A stretch of 64,000 nucleotides of DNA. Origin: Rhodobiaceae bacterium UBA4490. GTDB taxonomy: Bacteria > Pseudomonadota > Alphaproteobacteria > Parvibaculales > Parvibaculaceae. The translations under genes and the position numbers were made by a program. The notes beneath the pieces are model-generated. The model did no database searches. It had not been told where the DNA came from and saw only the letters and a list, made by a program, of their open reading frames with translations. Positions 38,122 through 46,566 of the stretch are shown one piece after another; the stretch's first letter is position 1; the number at the start of each line of letters is the position of its first letter. The stretch covers positions 218,525-282,524 of the forward strand of contig DGNO01000006.1 of NCBI GenBank assembly GCA_002389665.1. The letters run 5' to 3'.

Positions 38122-38799
38122 ATGCGGTTTAAGGCAAGAACCTTGGGAGCCGGTGCCGGCTTTCTGGCGGCGCTGATCTGGGCAACGGCCTCGGGGCCGG
38201 CGCGCGCGCAGGAAGATGCGGCGCAGCGTTCCATCCCGGACGAATACCGCTGGGAAAACGTCATCACCGATTTCGATAAGAGCCGTTTGGAGCGGGCGGA
38301 TGAAGCCCTTGCGCTCGGCAATGAAGAGGCGGCGGCGGCCGACGGCGTGAGCTATGACGACCGTCTGGCGCTGAAATCCGTCATGGACGCGAAAGCCGTT
38401 CCCGTCGATGACAGCCATCTTCTGGGCTGGCGCGGCTGCCGCATGATCAAGGTCGGCGGGCGCTTTGCCGGGCTTGCCGTCTATCCCTTTTTCGATTGCC
38501 GTATCACCGTCGTGGACGGTTTTCTCTTTTTCGAAAAGCGCTCGGGCTCGCAGCGCATGAGCGGGCGGCTATACCAGAACGATGCGCTCTCGCGCATTCT
38601 GCTTGCCGCGCCGACTTATAATGACGCGCCGCAGCGTCCTTATATGAGCGAGGCGGATGAAAACACCGACCCGCAAATTCAAAACGCGGTGGGCGTGCTC
38701 AATCAGCTTGAAGACGGGCGCTTGCGCATTCTCTTTCCCTGGCCCGCGCTGGAGGCGAGCTACACCGTGCTCGAGCTGCGCTCTCTCGATAATCTTTAA
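38122..38799 (+). CDS. DUF4893 domain-containing protein, exported
   Basis: 225 residues. An N-terminal signal peptide (LGAGAGFLAALIWATASGPARAQ, cleavage likely after ARA or AQ) indicates a periplasmic location. The mature part (GWRGCRMIKVGG, YPFFDCRITVVDG, FFEKRSGSQRMSGRLY) resembles the alphaproteobacterial DUF4893 family, whose role is unknown. The two Cys (GC and DC) could form a disulfide. It stands between the pnp terminator and a bidirectional terminator, so it forms its own transcription unit. Confidence 0.7.
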   Translation: MRFKARTLGAGAGFLAALIWATASGPARAQEDAAQRSIPDEYRWENVITDFDKSRLERADEALALGNEEAAAADGVSYDDRLALKSVMDAKAVPVDDSHLLGWRGCRMIKVGGRFAGLAVYPFFDCRITVVDGFLFFEKRSGSQRMSGRLYQNDALSRILLAAPTYNDAPQRPYMSEADENTDPQIQNAVGVLNQLEDGRLRILFPWPALEASYTVLELRSLDNL

Positions 38800-38820
38800 G
38801 AACGCTCTTTCAGGACAACA

Positions 38821-38848
38821 AAAAAGCCGCGTCACGACGCGGCTTTTT
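38821..38848. terminator. Bidirectional terminator between the DUF4893 gene and fabI
   Basis: AAAAAGCCGCG and CGCGGCTTTTT pair over 11 bp with a 6-base loop. The A-run on one side and T-run on the other serve both convergent genes. Confidence 0.85.
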
Positions 38849-38870
38849 GCATGTTTGGAGTTTCTTCCGC

Positions 38871-39746
38871 TTATTCGGCGGCGTTCTTGTCGCCGTTTGC
38901 CGGACCCGGCGCAACCAATTCTTCCAGATCGCTCGCCTTCGGCATGCCGATAATGTTGTAGCCCGCATCGACATGGTGCACTTCGCCCGTCACGCGAGTG
39001 GAAAGATCGGAGAGAAGATAAAGCGCGGCGCCGCCCACATGTTCCAGCTCGATCGTTTCCTTGATCGGCGCATGGGTCTTGTTCCATTTGAACACGAGCC
39101 GTGCAGAGCCGACGGCGGAGCCTGCGAGCGTGCGCATGGGACCGGCGGAGATTGCATTGACGCGGATGCCGTCCCGGCCGAGATCGGCGGCAAGATAGCG
39201 CACGCTTGCCTCGAGCGCGGCTTTGGCAACGCCCATGACGTTGTAATTCGGCATGACGCGTTCGGCGCCTGCATAAGTCAGCGTGATCAGCGAGCCGCCT
39301 TCGCTCATCAGATCATGCGCGCGGCGCGCCACATCCGTGAAGGAGTAGCAGGAGATTTCCATCGTCTGGCGGAAATTGTCGCGGGAGGTGTCGACATAGC
39401 GGCCCTTAAGCTCGCTTTTGTCGGAATAGGCGATGGCGTGAACGATGAAGTCGAGCTTGCCCCATTTTTCTTTCAGCGTCTTGAAGGCGGCATCGAGGCT
39501 TGCCTCGTCCATCACATCGCAAGGCAGCAGCAATTTTGCGCCGAGCGAGTCCGCCAGCGGCTTGACCCGCCGCCCGAACTGATCGCCCTGATAGGTGAAG
39601 GCCAGCTCGGCGCCATGCGCGGCGGCGGCTTTGGCAATCCCCCAGGCGATGGAATGGTCGTTGGCGACCCCCATAATCAGGCCGCGTTTGCCTGCCAAAA
39701 GCGCGCCTTGCTCGAAAGCGCTTCCACGCGTAACTGCCCCGTCCAT
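38871..39746 (-). CDS. fabI: Enoyl-ACP reductase (NADH), FabI
   Basis: Last step of the fatty-acid elongation cycle and the triclosan target. 291 residues, about 20 longer than E. coli FabI because of N- and C-terminal tails. Rossmann start GKRGLIMGVANDHSIAWGIA. Catalytic Y168-x6-K175 (YNVMGVAK), with Tyr158 in LTYAGAE. GPMRTLAGSAVG follows. Third gene of the minus-strand run fabA-fabB-fabI. Confidence 0.95.
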   Translation of the reverse strand: MDGAVTRGSAFEQGALLAGKRGLIMGVANDHSIAWGIAKAAAAHGAELAFTYQGDQFGRRVKPLADSLGAKLLLPCDVMDEASLDAAFKTLKEKWGKLDFIVHAIAYSDKSELKGRYVDTSRDNFRQTMEISCYSFTDVARRAHDLMSEGGSLITLTYAGAERVMPNYNVMGVAKAALEASVRYLAADLGRDGIRVNAISAGPMRTLAGSAVGSARLVFKWNKTHAPIKETIELEHVGGAALYLLSDLSTRVTGEVHHVDAGYNIIGMPKASDLEELVAPGPANGDKNAAE

Positions 39747-39855
39747 GTCGTTTCGCTCTCGCTATTCCGTCCCAGAACGGGACATCTCCCAGTTTCCCCT
39801 ATTCCGATATGCAAACATCGCCCCAACCACCGGGCGGCATGCAGACCGGTCTTAC

Positions 39856-41070
39856 TCAGGCATCCAGCTTTTTCATCACCAGGCAGCCGTTCGTGCCGCC
39901 AAAGCCGAAGCTGTTGGACATCACGCAGTTGACCTCGGTGTCCTGGCGCTCGCGCACGATATTGGCGGAAGCCACGGCCGGGTCGATTTCGTCGATATTG
40001 GCGGATTCGCAAATGAAGCCATTGCCCATCATGAGCAGCGAATAGATCGCTTCATGTACCCCGGCAGCGCCCTGCGCATGGCCGGAGAGCGATTTCGTCG
40101 CGCTGATCGGCGGCATCTTGTCGCCGAACACGGTTTTGATCGCCTCGATCTCGGGAATGTCGCCGACGGGCGTCGAGGTCGCATGCGGATTGATGTAGTC
40201 GATCGGGTCTTTCACCGTTTCGAGCGCCAGCTTCATGGCGCGCACCGCCCCTTCGCCGGAGGGCGCCACCATGTCCGCGCCGTCCGAGGTCGCGCCATAG
40301 CCGATGATCTCAGCATAGATTTTCGCGCCGCGCGCCTTGGCATGTTCGAGTTCCTCGAGCACCAGAACGCCGCCGCCGCCGGAAATCACGAAGCCGTCGC
40401 GGTTCACGTCATAGGCGCGTGAGGCTTTGGCCGGCGTGTCGTTATATTTCGAGGACATGGCGCCCATCGCATCGAAGAGACAGGAAAGCGTCCAGTCGAG
40501 CTCTTCGCCGCCACCGGCAAACATCATGTCCTGCTTGCCCCATTGAATTTGCTCCGCCGCATTGCCGATGCAGTGCGTGGAAGTGGTGCAGGCGGACGAG
40601 ATGGAATAGCTCGGGCCTTTGATTTTGAAGAGTGTGGAAAGGTTGGCCGAGACCGTGCTCGACATGGCTTTCGGCACTGAGGTCGGGCCGATCTTGCGCG
40701 GGCTCTTCTCGCGGGTGATGTCGGCGGCGGCGACGATGGCTTTCGTCGAAGCCCCGCCCGAGCCCAGCACCATGCCGGTGCGCTCATTGGAGATTTCGTG
40801 CGGTTCCAGACCCGCATCGCGGATCGCCTGTTCCATGGCGATGTAGGTATAGGCTGCGCCGTCGCCCATGAAGCGGCGGGTCTTGCGGTCCAGCACTTCT
40901 TCCAGGTCCAGCTTCAAGGAGCCGTGGACCTGACTGCGGAACCCGTATTTCGTGTAATCTTCCGCATGAACGATGCCGGAGCGCGCATCGCGCAAGCTGG
41001 CCAGCACTTCTTGCGTGTTATTGCCGAGGGAGGAAACGACACCCATCCCGGTAATGACGACACGCCTCAT
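39856..41070 (-). CDS. fabB: 3-oxoacyl-ACP synthase I, FabB
   Basis: Condensing enzyme required for unsaturated fatty acids. 404 residues with the catalytic Cys-His-His set C161 ([10 protein letters not shown]), H296 ([11 protein letters not shown]) and H331 ([12 protein letters not shown]), plus K326. FabB with a neighbouring FabA points to the anaerobic FabA/FabB route of unsaturated fatty acid synthesis. Confidence 0.95.
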   Translation of the reverse strand: MRRVVITGMGVVSSLGNNTQEVLASLRDARSGIVHAEDYTKYGFRSQVHGSLKLDLEEVLDRKTRRFMGDGAAYTYIAMEQAIRDAGLEPHEISNERTGMVLGSGGASTKAIVAAADITREKSPRKIGPTSVPKAMSSTVSANLSTLFKIKGPSYSISSACTTSTHCIGNAAEQIQWGKQDMMFAGGGEELDWTLSCLFDAMGAMSSKYNDTPAKASRAYDVNRDGFVISGGGGVLVLEELEHAKARGAKIYAEIIGYGATSDGADMVAPSGEGAVRAMKLALETVKDPIDYINPHATSTPVGDIPEIEAIKTVFGDKMPPISATKSLSGHAQGAAGVHEAIYSLLMMGNGFICESANIDEIDPAVASANIVRERQDTEVNCVMSNSFGFGGTNGCLVMKKLDA

Positions 41071-41236
41071 GATTACTCTCCCTTGCTCAACCGGCTTTTG
41101 CCTGGCCGGAAGTCCCGTAAGCCGCCTATTTCAAAGGCGGCCAGCCGGGGGCGAAATGTACCTTGATTTGCGATGCCTTGCGAGCCAAAGCAGGCCTTAC
41201 CGAACGCACGAATAGCAGAGGCAAAAGGCCCGGGCT

Positions 41237-41758
41237 TTAAGCCGTGGCTTCTTCGCCGCCCGCAACGACGACGCGCAAATCCTCTGCCTTATAGATAGGT
41301 TCGCCGTCGGCTTTCAAAACACCGTCCGCCTGCAGCAGCACCAGTTTGCGGTTGATAACCCGCTTCAGGTCGATCACATATTCGAGCACTTTGGTCTTCG
41401 GCGTGACCATGCCGGAGAATTTCACCGAGCCGACGCCGATTGCCCGGCCCTTGCCTTTGGCGCCCATCCAGCCAAGGAAGAAGCCGACGAGCTGCCACAT
41501 GCCGTCGAGGCCGAGGCAGCCCGGCATGATCGGGTCGCCTTCGAAATGGCAGGGGAAGAACCAGCGGTCTTCGTTGATCTCATACTGCGCGATGATCTGG
41601 CCTTTGCCATATTCCCCGCCCTCGGCGGAAATATTGACGATCCGGTCGATCATCAGCATCGGCGGCAGGGGCAATTGCGCGTTTCCCGGCCCGAAAAGCT
41701 TGCCATGCGCGCAGTCCAACAAATCTTCGTATGAGTAGCTCGACTTCTGTTCCGCCAT
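41237..41758 (-). CDS. fabA: 3-hydroxydecanoyl-ACP dehydratase/isomerase, FabA
   Basis: Introduces the cis double bond at C10. 173 residues from ATG 41758 ([14 protein letters not shown]), numbering like E. coli FabA. The catalytic residues are H71 (FPCHFEGDP) and D85 (GCLGLDGMW). An in-frame ATG at 41791 has a better AAGGGA ribosome site and would add 11 residues, so the start is open. Divergent from irr. Confidence 0.94.
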   Translation of the reverse strand: MAEQKSSYSYEDLLDCAHGKLFGPGNAQLPLPPMLMIDRIVNISAEGGEYGKGQIIAQYEINEDRWFFPCHFEGDPIMPGCLGLDGMWQLVGFFLGWMGAKGKGRAIGVGSVKFSGMVTPKTKVLEYVIDLKRVINRKLVLLQADGVLKADGEPIYKAEDLRVVVAGGEEATA

Positions 41759-41929
41759 CCTGTGCCCAATCCCTGGCCAGCGAGCCTGCAAGGGTCCCTT
41801 TAAAGAGACCGGCTCATGTTTAATTATTCTGTCGCGCTTCCTAACACACCCGGGGGGCCGCGCAAACCCTCACGATAGGCCCTGGGAGGCCGCCCGGGCC
41901 CGGCGCCTAAGGGCTTATTTGACGGGACC

Positions 41930-41959
41930 TTGACATGGGCGCGGATTTACCCACATTCT
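41930..41959 (+). promoter_or_regulatory. Candidate irr promoter
   Basis: Perfect -35 TTGACA (41930-41935). With an 18-base spacer the -10 would be CATTCT (41954-41959), which is weak and suits a regulated promoter. Confidence 0.45.
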
Positions 41960-41967
41960 GTGTCAGA

Positions 41968-41982
41968 TTGTAATGATTACAA
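41968..41982 (+). promoter_or_regulatory. Perfect 7-1-7 palindrome, Fur-family operator candidate
   Basis: TTGTAATGATTACAA: two perfect inverted 7-mers around one base. It has the same layout as the Per box (TTATAATNATTATAA), differing at one position per half. It sits just behind the predicted irr start of transcription, where a bound Fur-type protein would repress. Confidence 0.6.
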
Positions 41983-42079
41983 ACTGCGTCCGCAGCAGGG
42001 GCTTTCGGCCCGTAAAGGACGCAGGGTATTGCAAGGTGCAATGGCCCTGGATTTGGGGCCTGAGTGACGGACCAGAGTT

Positions 42080-42505
42080 ATGGACATGGAAAAAGAGCGC
42101 CCCTTCAGCCAGACCCTCAACCGGCTCCGCGACGCCGGGCTGCGGCCGACACGCCAGCGCCTGGCGCTTGGGCGGCTGCTCTTTGATGGCGGCGAGCGCC
42201 ATGTCACGGCCGAGGTTCTTCACGAAGAAGCGACGGGGCAGGGGATTTCCGTTTCCCTGGCGACCGTTTACAACACGCTGCATCAATTCACCGATGCGGG
42301 TCTCCTGCGGCAGGTTGTGGTGGATGCCTCGCGCACCTATTTCGACACGAACACCGACGATCACCATCACTTCTTCAAGGAAGATGATGGCTCGCTGATG
42401 GATATTCCCGGCGATCATATCGAGGTGGCGGGCCTGCCCAAGGCCCCGGATGGCAGCGAAGTCGCCCGTGTCGATGTTATCGTGCGGCTGAAATCGGCCT
42501 CCTAA
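42080..42505 (+). CDS. irr: Iron response regulator Irr (Fur superfamily)
   Basis: Alphaproteobacterial regulator that responds to heme status and acts on iron and heme genes through iron control elements. 141 residues with LRPTRQRLALGRLLF and ISVSLATVYNTLHQFTDAGLL. The heme/metal-linked H95-H97 (DDHHHFF) is present. The protein has no Cys, so the N-terminal heme-regulatory motif of Bradyrhizobium Irr and the zinc Cys of PerR are absent, as in other HRM-less Irr proteins. It lies directly before the rubrerythrin gene, whose promoter carries an Irr-type box. Confidence 0.88.
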   Translation: MDMEKERPFSQTLNRLRDAGLRPTRQRLALGRLLFDGGERHVTAEVLHEEATGQGISVSLATVYNTLHQFTDAGLLRQVVVDASRTYFDTNTDDHHHFFKEDDGSLMDIPGDHIEVAGLPKAPDGSEVARVDVIVRLKSAS

Positions 42506-42543
42506 GCCTTCTGCTTGTTACTTGTGCAAATCGTTCTCAACTT

Positions 42544-42560
42544 TTTAGAATTGCTCTAAA
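42544..42560 (+). promoter_or_regulatory. Irr box (iron control element) upstream of the rubrerythrin promoter
   Basis: TTTAGAATTGCTCTAAA: inverted 7-mers around three bases with one mismatch. It fits the known Irr consensus (TTTAGAA, three bases, TTCTAAA) at 13 of 14 half-site positions. It ends 3 bases before the -35 box. Confidence 0.7.
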
Positions 42561-42563
42561 GAG

Positions 42564-42592
42564 TTGACGAACCCCTTTCGTGCGCTTAATCT
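42564..42592 (+). promoter_or_regulatory. Rubrerythrin promoter
   Basis: TTGACG (42564-42569), 17-base spacer, TAATCT (42587-42592): close to the sigma-70 consensus. The ~125-base leader contains CATGCT-GATG-AGCATG (42677-42692) close to the ribosome site GAGGAGG. Confidence 0.6.
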
Positions 42593-42723
42593 TTGATTCC
42601 AAGGGATGGGGGCAAAACAATAAGCGCTCCCCCTCCCCCGCATGATTGAAGCAGCCCGACCCCGCACCATCCGGCCCATGCTGATGAGCATGCCCGGGGG
42701 GTCTAACAGGTGAGGAGGACGAC

Positions 42724-43143
42724 ATGTCGCTTGCAAGCAGTAAGACTCTCGAAAATCTGAAAGAAGCCTTTGCCGGTGAAAGCCAGGCGAACCGCCGCTA
42801 TCTCTATTTCGCTCAGAAAGCGGACGTGGAAGGCTACAACGATGTTGCCGCCGTTTTCCGCTCTACCGCGGAAGGCGAGACGGGCCACGCGCACGGCCAT
42901 CTGGAATTCTTGGAAGAAGTGGGCGATCCGGCAACGGGCGAGCCCATCGGCGATACCTCGAAAAACCTGAAAGCGGCGATTGCCGGTGAGACCCATGAGT
43001 ACACGGATATGTATCCGGGCATGGCGCGCACCGCCCGCGAAGAAGGTTTCGACGAGATTGCCGACTGGTTCGAAACGCTGGCCAAGGCGGAAAAGAGCCA
43101 TGCCGGCCGCTTCCAGAAAGCGCTCGACAGCCTCGACAGCTAA
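42724..43143 (+). CDS. Rubrerythrin lacking the rubredoxin domain (erythrin/sulerythrin type)
   Basis: Diiron peroxidase-type four-helix protein of 139 residues. All expected ligands are visible: E19, E52, H55, E89, E92, E123 and H126 (AGES, GETGH, GETHEY, AEKSH). The C-terminal rubredoxin domain of classical rubrerythrin is absent, so electrons must come from another protein, possibly the Fe-S protein encoded next. Excellent ribosome site GAGGAGG. Confidence 0.93.
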   Translation: MSLASSKTLENLKEAFAGESQANRRYLYFAQKADVEGYNDVAAVFRSTAEGETGHAHGHLEFLEEVGDPATGEPIGDTSKNLKAAIAGETHEYTDMYPGMARTAREEGFDEIADWFETLAKAEKSHAGRFQKALDSLDS

Positions 43144-43150
43144 GAACGGA

Positions 43151-43185
43151 AGCCTGCCGGTCCGCACCCCGGCAGGCTTTTCTCT
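43151..43185 (+). terminator. Rho-independent terminator of the rubrerythrin gene
   Basis: AGCCTGCCGG and CCGGCAGGCT pair over 10 bp with an 8-base loop, followed by TTTCTCTT. It makes rubrerythrin more abundant than the genes behind it, or separates them. Confidence 0.75.
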
Positions 43186-43225
43186 TACGCATAAGATGCC
43201 CCCTTAATCAGGAAGAGGACCCCTG

Positions 43226-44593
43226 ATGAGCAGAGAAGGCAGTTTGGACGCGCCAACCCGTCATCCGATCGATTGGCAGAATCCCGAGTTTTACGATCTT
43301 GAAAATCTCGATGCGGAATTGCGCCGCGTTTTCGACATCTGTCACGGGTGTCGGCGCTGCTTCAATCTGTGCGAGAGCTTTCCGCGCCTCTTCGATCTGA
43401 TCGACGAGTCGGAAAGCGGCGAGCTCGACACCGTCTCGAGCGACGATTTCGCGCCGGTCGTGGAAGCTTGCACGCTCTGCGATATGTGCTTCATGACCAA
43501 GTGTCCTTACGTGCCGCCGCACGAATTCAATCTCGATTTCCCCCATCTGATGCTGCGTGCCCGTGCCGCCGAGGCGAAAGCGAAAGGCGGCTTTCCTTTC
43601 GTGCAAAGCCAGCTTGCCCAGATGGACCGCAACGGCAAAATGGCTGAAAAAATCGCCCCGCTCGCCAATTGGGGCTCGAAACGCGGCAATGGCCTGACGC
43701 GCCCGGCGCTGGAAAAGACCGCCGGCATCGACGCCCGCGCCGACTTGCCCAAATTCGCGGGCGAGACCTTCACCCGCCGCGCCCGCAAGGATGACGCGGC
43801 AGGGCTCATCAATGTGAACCGCGAGGCGCCTGCCTTCGGGCGCAAGGCCGCGATCTATGCGACCTGCTTCGTCAATTACAACAATCCGGGCGTCGGCGCC
43901 GCCGCGCGCAAAGTGCTTGCCCATAACGGGGTGGAAAGCATCGTCGCCTATCCCGGCTGCTGCGGCATGCCGCATCTTGAAAGCGGCAATATCGAAAAAG
44001 TGGCGGACAACGCCAAGAAAGTCGCCGCCGCGATGAAGGAGCATATCGAGGCGGGCTACGACATCGTCACGCTCACCGCATCTTGCGGGCTGATGCTGAA
44101 ATTCGAATGGCCGCTCATCCTGCCGGAGAATGAAGACGTCAAACGCCTTTCCGAAGCCGTTTTCGATATCGACGAATATATTGTCGACATCGCCAAGAAA
44201 GAAGGGCTGACGCCCGGCCTGCAATCGGTGGAAGGCGGTGTCTCCGCGCATCTTGCCTGTCACGCCCGCGCCCAGAATATGGGGCCGAAATCGGTCGAGA
44301 TGATGCGGCTCATTCCCGATACCAAGATCGACGTCGTCGAGCGCTGCTCCGGTCATGGCGGCACGTTCGGCGTCATGAAGGAGACTTACGATCTTGCCAT
44401 GAAAGTCGGCAAGACCGCCGCGCGCAACGTCAAGAAGGGGGAGAATAAATACGTCACCTCCGACTGTCCGCTTGCCGCCAAACATCTGGTGCATGAGATC
44501 GAAAGCATGAACGGCGAGGCCGAAGCGCCGCCGCTGCCCACGGCTCAGCACCCCGTTGAAATCATTGCCCGTGCCTATGGGCTGATTGAATAG
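43226..44593 (+). CDS. GlpC/HdrD-like iron-sulfur oxidoreductase with two cysteine-rich domains
   Basis: 455 residues, soluble. Two [4Fe-4S] ferredoxin-type motifs: C39-x2-C42-x2-C45-x3-C49 and C82-x2-C85-x2-C88-x4-C93-P. Then two CCG-type domains: TCFVNYN...YPGCCGMPHLESG, and ACHARAQNMG...ERCSGHGGTFG, the second with CSGHGG where heterodisulfide reductases have CCG. Such proteins pass electrons between a donor and a thiol, quinone or protein partner. The order rubrerythrin, this gene, DUF3501 recurs in proteobacteria as far as I recall; its function is not established. GGAAGAGGA upstream. Confidence 0.88.
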   Translation: MSREGSLDAPTRHPIDWQNPEFYDLENLDAELRRVFDICHGCRRCFNLCESFPRLFDLIDESESGELDTVSSDDFAPVVEACTLCDMCFMTKCPYVPPHEFNLDFPHLMLRARAAEAKAKGGFPFVQSQLAQMDRNGKMAEKIAPLANWGSKRGNGLTRPALEKTAGIDARADLPKFAGETFTRRARKDDAAGLINVNREAPAFGRKAAIYATCFVNYNNPGVGAAARKVLAHNGVESIVAYPGCCGMPHLESGNIEKVADNAKKVAAAMKEHIEAGYDIVTLTASCGLMLKFEWPLILPENEDVKRLSEAVFDIDEYIVDIAKKEGLTPGLQSVEGGVSAHLACHARAQNMGPKSVEMMRLIPDTKIDVVERCSGHGGTFGVMKETYDLAMKVGKTAARNVKKGENKYVTSDCPLAAKHLVHEIESMNGEAEAPPLPTAQHPVEIIARAYGLIE

Positions 44594-44601
44594 AGGCTGT
44601 C

Positions 44602-45198
44602 ATGTCCGCCGCAAAGAAACAGATCACCCGCGAGGATATTCTTCCGCTTGAAAAATATGCCGCCGAGCGCAAGGAGCGCCGAACCCGCATCACGCAGATG
44701 AAAAAGAACCGGCGTGTGGAAGTGGGGCCTTACGCGACATTCTATTTCGAAAATTACGACACGATGTTTCAGCAGATCCACGAGATGCTTTTCATCGAAA
44801 AGGGCGGGGAAGAACAGATTGCCGACGAGCTGAGCGCTTACAACCCGCTTATCCCGCAGGGTAAGGACCTCGTCTGCACCCTGATGTTCGAGATCGACGA
44901 TCCCATCCGCCGCAACAATGTGCTGCGCCGCCTCGCGCATGTGGAAGAGCATGTCTATGTGCAGGTGGGCGAGGAAAAAATCATGGCCGATGCGGAGGAC
45001 GATGTAGAGCGCACCACCGAGGACGGCAAAACCTCCTCCGTGCATTTCCTGCATTTCCGTTTCACGCCGGAGCAGATCGCGAAATTCAAGGACCCGTCCT
45101 TGAACGTGATCCTTGGCATCGGCCACGAGAATTACGGTCACATGGCGCTGCTGGCGGGCCCGACCCGCGAGGCGCTTGCCGCGGATTTCAGCGCCTGA
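44602..45198 (+). CDS. DUF3501 family protein
   Basis: 198 residues, soluble and without Cys-rich motifs apart from a single Cys (VCTLMFEIDD). Conserved-looking parts are ITREDILPLEKYAAERKERR and VEVGPYATFYFENYDTM. Function unknown. It starts 8 bases behind the Fe-S oxidoreductase with AGAGG between them, so the two form one operon and probably work together. Confidence 0.82.
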   Translation: MSAAKKQITREDILPLEKYAAERKERRTRITQMKKNRRVEVGPYATFYFENYDTMFQQIHEMLFIEKGGEEQIADELSAYNPLIPQGKDLVCTLMFEIDDPIRRNNVLRRLAHVEEHVYVQVGEEKIMADAEDDVERTTEDGKTSSVHFLHFRFTPEQIAKFKDPSLNVILGIGHENYGHMALLAGPTREALAADFSA

Positions 45199-45255
45199 AT
45201 TGCGCGAACCTGAGTTCCACAAACCTGAATTCCAGGCACCTGAGATAAGGCGCGG

Positions 45256-45777
45256 TCATGTTTCATAGCGCAGCATGACCGCGCCGTTTTCATATGTCTT
45301 GGAATCTTTCAGGCTGAGTTCCTGCGCCGGTCCGTCCGCGCCGAAAAGGCGGATGCCGGAACCCAGCATGAGCGGCATGACGAAAAGATCCATCCGGTCG
45401 ATGAGGCCCTCTTTCAAAAAACTCTGGATGAGCGCGCCGCCGCCCACCACCCAGATATTCTGAGGCTCTTTGCCGGAGAGTTTTTCGGCAAGTGCAGTAG
45501 GACTCTCGCTCACTGCTTCCACCCCCTCCGGTAGCTCGCCGGGCGGGCTCGATGTCATGACATAGGTCTTCAGCGTCTGATACGGCCACTCGCCGAAACC
45601 GAGCAATTGATCGAAGGTGGTGCGGCCCATGACGATGGCGCCAAGCTCGGCGGTAAAATCGTCATAGCCATACTCCTCGGAGTCGAACGGCGCCAGCCAG
45701 TCGATCGCGCCGTCCGCGCGCGCGATATAGCCATCGGCGCTGAGAGCGATATAGACATGAAATTGCGGTCGAGGCAT
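45256..45777 (-). CDS. Dihydrofolate reductase-like (RibD C-terminal domain) protein
   Basis: 173 residues. HVYIALSADGYIARADGAIDWLAPF at the start, GAIVMGRTTFDQLL in the middle and NIWVVGGGALIQSFLKEGLID later mark the DHFR/RibD_C fold that binds NADPH. The true substrate is unknown. ATG 45777 is chosen for family fit; the frame is open for 46 codons further upstream without recognisable content. Confidence 0.85.
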   Translation of the reverse strand: MPRPQFHVYIALSADGYIARADGAIDWLAPFDSEEYGYDDFTAELGAIVMGRTTFDQLLGFGEWPYQTLKTYVMTSSPPGELPEGVEAVSESPTALAEKLSGKEPQNIWVVGGGALIQSFLKEGLIDRMDLFVMPLMLGSGIRLFGADGPAQELSLKDSKTYENGAVMLRYET

Positions 45778-45815
45778 GAAATCGGCTTTCGCGTTTGAAG
45801 GTGGGAGGCAAGGCG

Positions 45816-46397
45816 CTATTGCAGCGTCTCGCCCGGATAGACGCCCCAGATGTGCCGCCGCGCGGCCCAGCCCGTATAGCCTTTCGCGGTGATCTGGCAA
45901 AAGCGCGCCCGGCAAAGCTGCAAAGCGCCAATGACGCCGGGCTCGGCGAGCGCCACGATCTGGCCGCGGCCGGGCTCGGCATAAAGCGGCACTTCCTCGC
46001 TGCCGGTCAAAAGTGCCGTACGCTCGCCGCCCAGCAGGCTGTAATAGATCCAGCCCGTTTCCCCATCGGCATCGCGGATGCGCCGCCAGCGCTCGAATTC
46101 GGCTACGATTTCCACCGGCAGGCCCTGGCGCTTATAGACCCATTGCACTTCATGTTCGGTGCTGGGCCCGCGCCGCACATTGGCGGTATCCGCTTTCAGG
46201 CTGACGAAGCGGGGCAGCGGCAGGCCGGTGACCGGGCCGGTCAATGTTTCCTGCGCGAGGGCGGGGGAGAAAACCTCGCCGGAAAGCCCGCCGGCCCCGA
46301 GAGCCAGAAGGACAAGCGCCCAGAGCCCGGCTGCCCGCGCAAAGCGGGCGGGCAAGAAGGGGCGGGCCGTTGAGATTTCCGGGACGTCGATTCGCAT
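45816..46397 (-). CDS. Secreted SH3-domain protein
   Basis: 193 residues. A hydrophobic signal segment (ARAAGLWALVLLALGAGGLSG, then ALAQ) is followed by two bacterial SH3-like modules. The first carries ADTANVRRGPSTEHEVQWVYKRQGLPVEIV and WRRIRDADGETGWIYYSLLGG. A cell-wall or periplasmic role is likely. An alternative in-frame ATG is at 46415. Confidence 0.8.
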   Translation of the reverse strand: MRIDVPEISTARPFLPARFARAAGLWALVLLALGAGGLSGEVFSPALAQETLTGPVTGLPLPRFVSLKADTANVRRGPSTEHEVQWVYKRQGLPVEIVAEFERWRRIRDADGETGWIYYSLLGGERTALLTGSEEVPLYAEPGRGQIVALAEPGVIGALQLCRARFCQITAKGYTGWAARRHIWGVYPGETLQ

Positions 46398-46566
46398 CAC
46401 CGGATCATATGACAAGGCCGGGCGCTGGCGGTCAAGAATGGGCGGCGCGGGGAGGGCGGGCGCTCATGCTCCCTCTTCTTTTGGCGCATGGGCTCTGCTA
46501 GACATGGAGTGAGGAAACCGCCGCTCCGCCCCTTATTCGGCCGGCGCGGCCAGACCGGGGACGTTC

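Larger units (their letters stand above)
41759..42079. other. fabA-irr divergent intergenic region
   Basis: About 320 bases. It holds the irr promoter and the 7-1-7 palindrome listed separately. The fabA promoter on the minus strand should also be here, but I could not single it out. No gene seen. Confidence 0.5.
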
